This document shows, piece by piece, positions 60,928 to 64,000 of a stretch of 64,000 nucleotides of DNA (position 1 is the first letter of the stretch; each line of letters starts with the position of its first letter). The position numbers were made by a program, and so were the translations under genes. Below the pieces are notes generated by a model, which searched no databases, was not told the origin of the DNA, and saw nothing but the letters and a program-made list of their open reading frames with translations. Origin of the DNA: Pelagibius litoralis (GTDB taxonomy: Bacteria > Pseudomonadota > Alphaproteobacteria > Kiloniellales > Kiloniellaceae); NCBI RefSeq assembly GCF_011683915.1, contig NZ_JAAQPH010000010.1:165970-229969 (forward strand), given 5' to 3'.

Positions 60928-63759
60928 CTACTCCCAGCGAAGCTTGCGCTCCGCATCGCGCCGATAGCCCGCCGAATAGGAAAGCAAGCGGGCGCGCAGC
61001 AAATGCAGCCGGCCGTCCCGGGTTCGCGTGTTTATGATTTCGCAAGGTCCGATGCGCCGTTCCCAGGCGCGCTTCAGCTTTGCCAGGGCAAATTCGTTCG
61101 CGCTGATGACATCGGGAACGGCGTGATAGTCGGTCTGTTTCAGCCAGCCGCTGCGGTGATGGCGGACCAGGATGTGCCGTGGGTTCTCGATCGGGGCGAA
61201 GAAAACAACCATGGCATCGGCGAAGGCGACTTCGTCATGATGCAGCCCGCCGGCAAGGCGGCAGAACTTCTGACCGAGGACCGATTCCTCTTCGACCCGA
61301 ACATCCAGGCTTTTTCTCGGCGTATCCAGGATATCGGCGACGGACAGGCCGTCGAGAAGGCAGCGGCCGATCTCGGCCATGTAGCGAAGCGGCGAGCCGG
61401 CCCGGATGCTGCGCATAATCGCCCCACCGTGATAGGCACAGGCAAGCAACAGCGCGGCACCAACAATGACCAGCCAGGTCTTAAGCCCAACCTCAAGAAA
61501 ATGGAGACTATAGGCCAGAATCTGGATCACCAGACCAATAAGACCAACCAGCAGCCAGGAAGAGCCGAACTGCACGATCCCCTTATGGCCTTGCGGTTGC
61601 GGCAGAACCGCGCCGGTCGCCGGCCGTTCGATACCCGAGCTGCCGAGAAAAACGCTGGCCCAGGCCCGGGCGACATGGGGCCGGTCGGCGGCCCTCGCCG
61701 CCATGGTCCTGTTCCAGTCCGACGCGGTCTGCTCGTTCCAGCGGGCTGTCGCGATTCCAAGCCGGGCGATGCCCGACTCGATCACGGGGAGTTCGGAATG
61801 GGATACCCCGGCGAAGGTCTTGAAACGGCGAAAGACGGCCCAGGCATCCTGGCCCAGAGAAAAAGGGTCGCGATCCAGGCGGCCCTGGGCCGCGTTTTCC
61901 TGCCGCGTGAAGTTCAGCGCTTCCCAGAGCGATGACTGACTGGTCGCAAGGGTCGTGAAAGGCGGCAGTATGGTCGCCAGGTGCCAGATCGCCGCCACCT
62001 TATCCGGATCTTTTTTCGATACTCTGATCGCCCGCCCGCGCATCTGGTTCGACAACATGAAGGACTTGACCGAGGTCGCCAGGATCAGGGAATTGATCGA
62101 GGGTGCATCCCATCCCTCACCCAGAAGCGCCGCCGTCCCGACCAGGCAGCGCAGGTGGCCTTCCTCGAAAAGATGGGTGATCACGCGCAGGCGCAGCGCG
62201 GCTTTACCTGCGCTGGCATCGACCTTGGACCAACCGGGAACGTGCTGCAGCGGCTTCAATGTCAGCGCGGCTTCGGACAACCCCTGTTTGGCGGCCTCGG
62301 ACCGAAAGGCCGGAATGACATCATCGGGTATCACCACCCAACTGCCTGTCATCAGTGCCGGCCGCAGCGCCGGTGCCAGGCCGGCCTGCCCCAGGCGCCG
62401 GAGGACCGGCCCGGCGCCCAGGGTATCGCTGGAGCGGTCGGCAGGGCGCGACAGCGCCGAAGACCGTATGAAGTCGGTGAGCACGACAAGACGCAACCTA
62501 TCGCCCAGGGCCGCCAGTTCGGCTTTGGCAATCGCTTCTATGCTGTCCAGCTTGCCGGCGGTTCCGGCCAGCGCACGGACAAGCTGCTGCTGCTTGCGCA
62601 GACGAACCCGCCCTCTCCACAGCGCGCCGATCGACTGCAGTTCGCGGCGCAGGCGCTCGGTCAAAGGGCCACAGTCGAATTGCCCGTCACCGTTCAGTAT
62701 CTCCTGAAAGAGTGCTTCCAGCACCTGCGCGCGCGGTTCGGGAATCTCCGGCTCGCTGATACCCAGGATGGCCGGCGCGATTTCGGGAATCTCACGGCCA
62801 TTCAGTTTCATGATCGCCAGCAGGCCGCAGAAGACGGCGGGCTTGGCGAGAATCTCCGGCTCGAATTTCTCCGGCTCGACAAACCACGCGAAGGCAGTAA
62901 TCCAGGTCAGCAGCGTTTCGTCGTGCGCCCACTCCCAGGCCAGGGCATCGGCCTCTCTTGCGAAGGCTTCCAGACTATCGATCGGCTCACCCTGGGCGAC
63001 GCTGAAATGAAGAAAATCCTGGTGCGGACAGAGATCGCCCTGCTTGACCAGTTCGGGGATCGAGATTTCCGCATCGACCGGTCCGCAGACCTCGGCATAG
63101 CGGTCCCACTCCTCCTGCTCCACATCGTAGGGCGGGGTGGCGGTAAGGCTGACTATATGGAAGTCGGGCCGCCGCGCCTTCAGATAACCGATGACTTCCT
63201 GCAGGCTTTCCCACCAGGCACGGCGCAGATGATGGGCCTCGTCGAGCACCAAAGTCTCGATCCCGGCGCGCTCCAAAATTTCCAGCAGCGCCTCCCCGGC
63301 CAGGCGGGCGGAATCGGCGCTTTCCTCATCGTCAATTTCATCCTGTTCGTCCTCGGCGTCGCCCTCTTCACCCCCGGTATCGCCATCCAACAGGCCGCGC
63401 AGGGTGGTGTGCAGGGACTGATAGGTGGTCGAGGTCAACCAGCCGGGCGCTGCGACATCAATGCCCAGACCCGGAGGCCAGACCGCCGCCTCCGGTTCGA
63501 AGAGTTCACGCAGGCGCATGACCCACTGGTCGCGAATGGCCCTGGTCGGGGAAAGGATCAGGGTCGGGCGGCCGAGGCGGCGTAACACCTCCAACCCCAG
63601 CACCGTCTTGCCGGCGCCGGGGGCCGCAACGATGTTGAGGCGCGCGTCGTCGAGATGGCTTTCCAGCTCACCCAGCACCCGTGCCTGATAGGCGCGCCAC
63701 TGGCCGGCAAATTGGAAGGCCGGGAACACGGCCGGCTCTGTCTGTAAGGTCGCGTCCAC
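60928..63759 (-). CDS. SF2 (DEAD/DEAH) helicase with two C-terminal transmembrane helices
   Basis: This 943-residue protein begins with a GTG start preceded by GGGGGA. The helicase core has motif I AAPGAGKT (45-52), Ia ILSPTRAIRDQW, motif II DEAH (173-176), motif III SLTATPP (204-210), motif V LGEGWDAPS (546-554) and motif VI QMRGRAIR (572-579). An acidic insert (about 129-150) separates Ia and II. Residues about 734-752 and 760-777 are hydrophobic helices, followed by 165 residues ending in a domain with VRVEEESVLGQKF and HHRSGWLKQTDYHAVP. The core resembles type III restriction (Res) and phage-defence helicases. No nuclease or methylase is in view. A membrane-tied helicase is uncommon. Confidence 0.85.
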   Translation of the reverse strand: MDATLQTEPAVFPAFQFAGQWRAYQARVLGELESHLDDARLNIVAAPGAGKTVLGLEVLRRLGRPTLILSPTRAIRDQWVMRLRELFEPEAAVWPPGLGIDVAAPGWLTSTTYQSLHTTLRGLLDGDTGGEEGDAEDEQDEIDDEESADSARLAGEALLEILERAGIETLVLDEAHHLRRAWWESLQEVIGYLKARRPDFHIVSLTATPPYDVEQEEWDRYAEVCGPVDAEISIPELVKQGDLCPHQDFLHFSVAQGEPIDSLEAFAREADALAWEWAHDETLLTWITAFAWFVEPEKFEPEILAKPAVFCGLLAIMKLNGREIPEIAPAILGISEPEIPEPRAQVLEALFQEILNGDGQFDCGPLTERLRRELQSIGALWRGRVRLRKQQQLVRALAGTAGKLDSIEAIAKAELAALGDRLRLVVLTDFIRSSALSRPADRSSDTLGAGPVLRRLGQAGLAPALRPALMTGSWVVIPDDVIPAFRSEAAKQGLSEAALTLKPLQHVPGWSKVDASAGKAALRLRVITHLFEEGHLRCLVGTAALLGEGWDAPSINSLILATSVKSFMLSNQMRGRAIRVSKKDPDKVAAIWHLATILPPFTTLATSQSSLWEALNFTRQENAAQGRLDRDPFSLGQDAWAVFRRFKTFAGVSHSELPVIESGIARLGIATARWNEQTASDWNRTMAARAADRPHVARAWASVFLGSSGIERPATGAVLPQPQGHKGIVQFGSSWLLVGLIGLVIQILAYSLHFLEVGLKTWLVIVGAALLLACAYHGGAIMRSIRAGSPLRYMAEIGRCLLDGLSVADILDTPRKSLDVRVEEESVLGQKFCRLAGGLHHDEVAFADAMVVFFAPIENPRHILVRHHRSGWLKQTDYHAVPDVISANEFALAKLKRAWERRIGPCEIINTRTRDGRLHLLRARLLSYSAGYRRDAERKLRWE

Positions 63760-63798
63760 TCGTCCCCCGAAATGCCTGCGTAATACAGACCGAGAGAC

Positions 63799-63876
63799 TA
63801 GAGCAGATCCCGGTCGAATGGAATTGGCCCGATAGAATTACCCGGGGCGATCCATCGACCGAGTGAATCTGCTCTA
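63799..63876. repeat. Palindromic intergenic repeat, full copy
   Basis: TAGAGCAGAT at the left edge is matched by ATCTGCTCTA at the right, and the arms continue as CCCGGTCGAATGGA against TCCATCGACCGAGTGA with small gaps, about 25 bp each side. The middle 30 bases include CGATAGAATTACCCGGGG. It sits between the helicase gene start and the insertion sequence. A partial copy is at 49552. Confidence 0.65.
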
Positions 63877-64000
63877 GGGTCTGTACCCAATTAGGGGATT
63901 CCAGTTGAGTTGGATTTGTGATTCAAGTTTCCAAGGATAGGAGGCTTGAATGGCAAGGCAGCTGTTTTGGTTGAGTGAGGAGGAATGGGCGCGCATTGAG
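63877..64000 (+). mobile_element. IS5-type insertion sequence, left end (truncated by window)
   Basis: From 63877 (GGGTCTGTACCCAATTAGGG) the sequence resembles the terminal inverted repeat of IS5-family elements, and a transposase gene begins 73 bases further in. The edge abuts the CTA at the end of the palindromic repeat, which may be the target site. The other end lies outside the window, so the repeat pair and target duplication cannot be confirmed. Confidence 0.65.
63950..64000 (+). CDS. IS5-family transposase, N-terminus (cut by window edge)
   Basis: The first 17 codons read MARQLFWLSEEEWARIE, the familiar opening of IS5-family (IS427-like) transposases, with AGGAGG five bases upstream of the ATG. 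The rest lies beyond the window, so completeness and the frame arrangement (one or two frames) are unknown. Confidence 0.75.
   Translation, partial: MARQLFWLSEEEWARIE

Noticed and set aside
61981..63585. A 534-codon plus-strand frame across the helicase gene
   Set aside because: Antisense to a gene with all helicase motifs; composition rich in R, G, Q and H, typical of a shadow frame.

Overview
The window is GC-rich, densely coding bacterial DNA. A complete hopanoid-lipid gene set, three single-domain PAS proteins of the PAS_5 type, an MscS channel with a DUF3772-like N-terminus and DUF465, DUF1203 and DUF1479 proteins all point to an alphaproteobacterium, most likely in or near the Rhodospirillales. 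This placement is inferred from gene content only. I found no rRNA, tRNA or CRISPR array. Almost all of the window looks chromosomal; the right end (about 55.5-64 kb) has accessory features.

Layout. 0.06-8.0 kb: a minus-strand carbohydrate ABC importer operon (binding protein, two permeases, ATPase) ending in a Gfo/Idh/MocA dehydrogenase. It is divergent from a LacI-family regulator and a DUF1479 oxygenase-like protein, and two copies of a CTGTAACGNTACAG operator lie between the two units. 8-15.3 kb: a long C45-type acyltransferase/hydrolase, 4-hydroxybenzoate 3-monooxygenase, a DUF465 protein, an orphan peptide-type binding protein and a beta-CASP metallo-beta-lactamase nuclease. 15.4-20.4 kb: a second sugar-acid style group with a zinc alcohol dehydrogenase, an enolase-superfamily dehydratase, a 3-hydroxyisobutyrate-dehydrogenase-like enzyme and a phosphonate-monoester-hydrolase/sulfatase. 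20.6-22.9 kb: a small membrane protein, an HD phosphohydrolase and two PAS_5 proteins, the first behind a foldable leader.

23.1-33.2 kb is the hopanoid locus: hpnB-hpnC-hpnD-hpnE-shc-hpnG on plus, hpnH and hpnA on minus, and hpnM diverging from hpnA. HpnC, HpnD and HpnE make squalene from farnesyl diphosphate, Shc cyclises it to hopene, HpnH adds adenosyl and HpnG removes adenine. HpnA and HpnM are the usual accessory proteins (epimerase-like; MlaC-like periplasmic carrier). 33.3-36.6 kb is sulfur and methionine related: a MetE-like protein, a GNAT enzyme, O-succinylhomoserine sulfhydrylase and a rhodanese. 36.7-42.4 kb carries a Tat-exported binding protein, a large MscS channel and two unknowns.

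42.5-54 kb holds regulator/transporter pairs, a Doc toxin with an AbrB-type antitoxin under a perfect 32-bp palindrome, a TrpXYZ-like ABC importer, two aldo/keto reductases, an RraB-domain protein, a lipoprotein hydrolase and a third PAS_5 protein. 54-64 kb contains a TetR-EamA pair and a SulP-STAS-cyclic-nucleotide transporter whose base composition looks unlike its neighbours. Beside it lies a broken anti-sigma factor, then an AcfC-like binding protein, a short-chain dehydrogenase-like protein lacking its Tyr/Lys pair, and a DUF1203 protein. Last come a 943-residue SF2 helicase with two transmembrane helices, a palindromic repeat and the start of an IS5-type insertion sequence. The membrane helicase and the SulP/anti-sigma scar are the best candidates for something not yet described.
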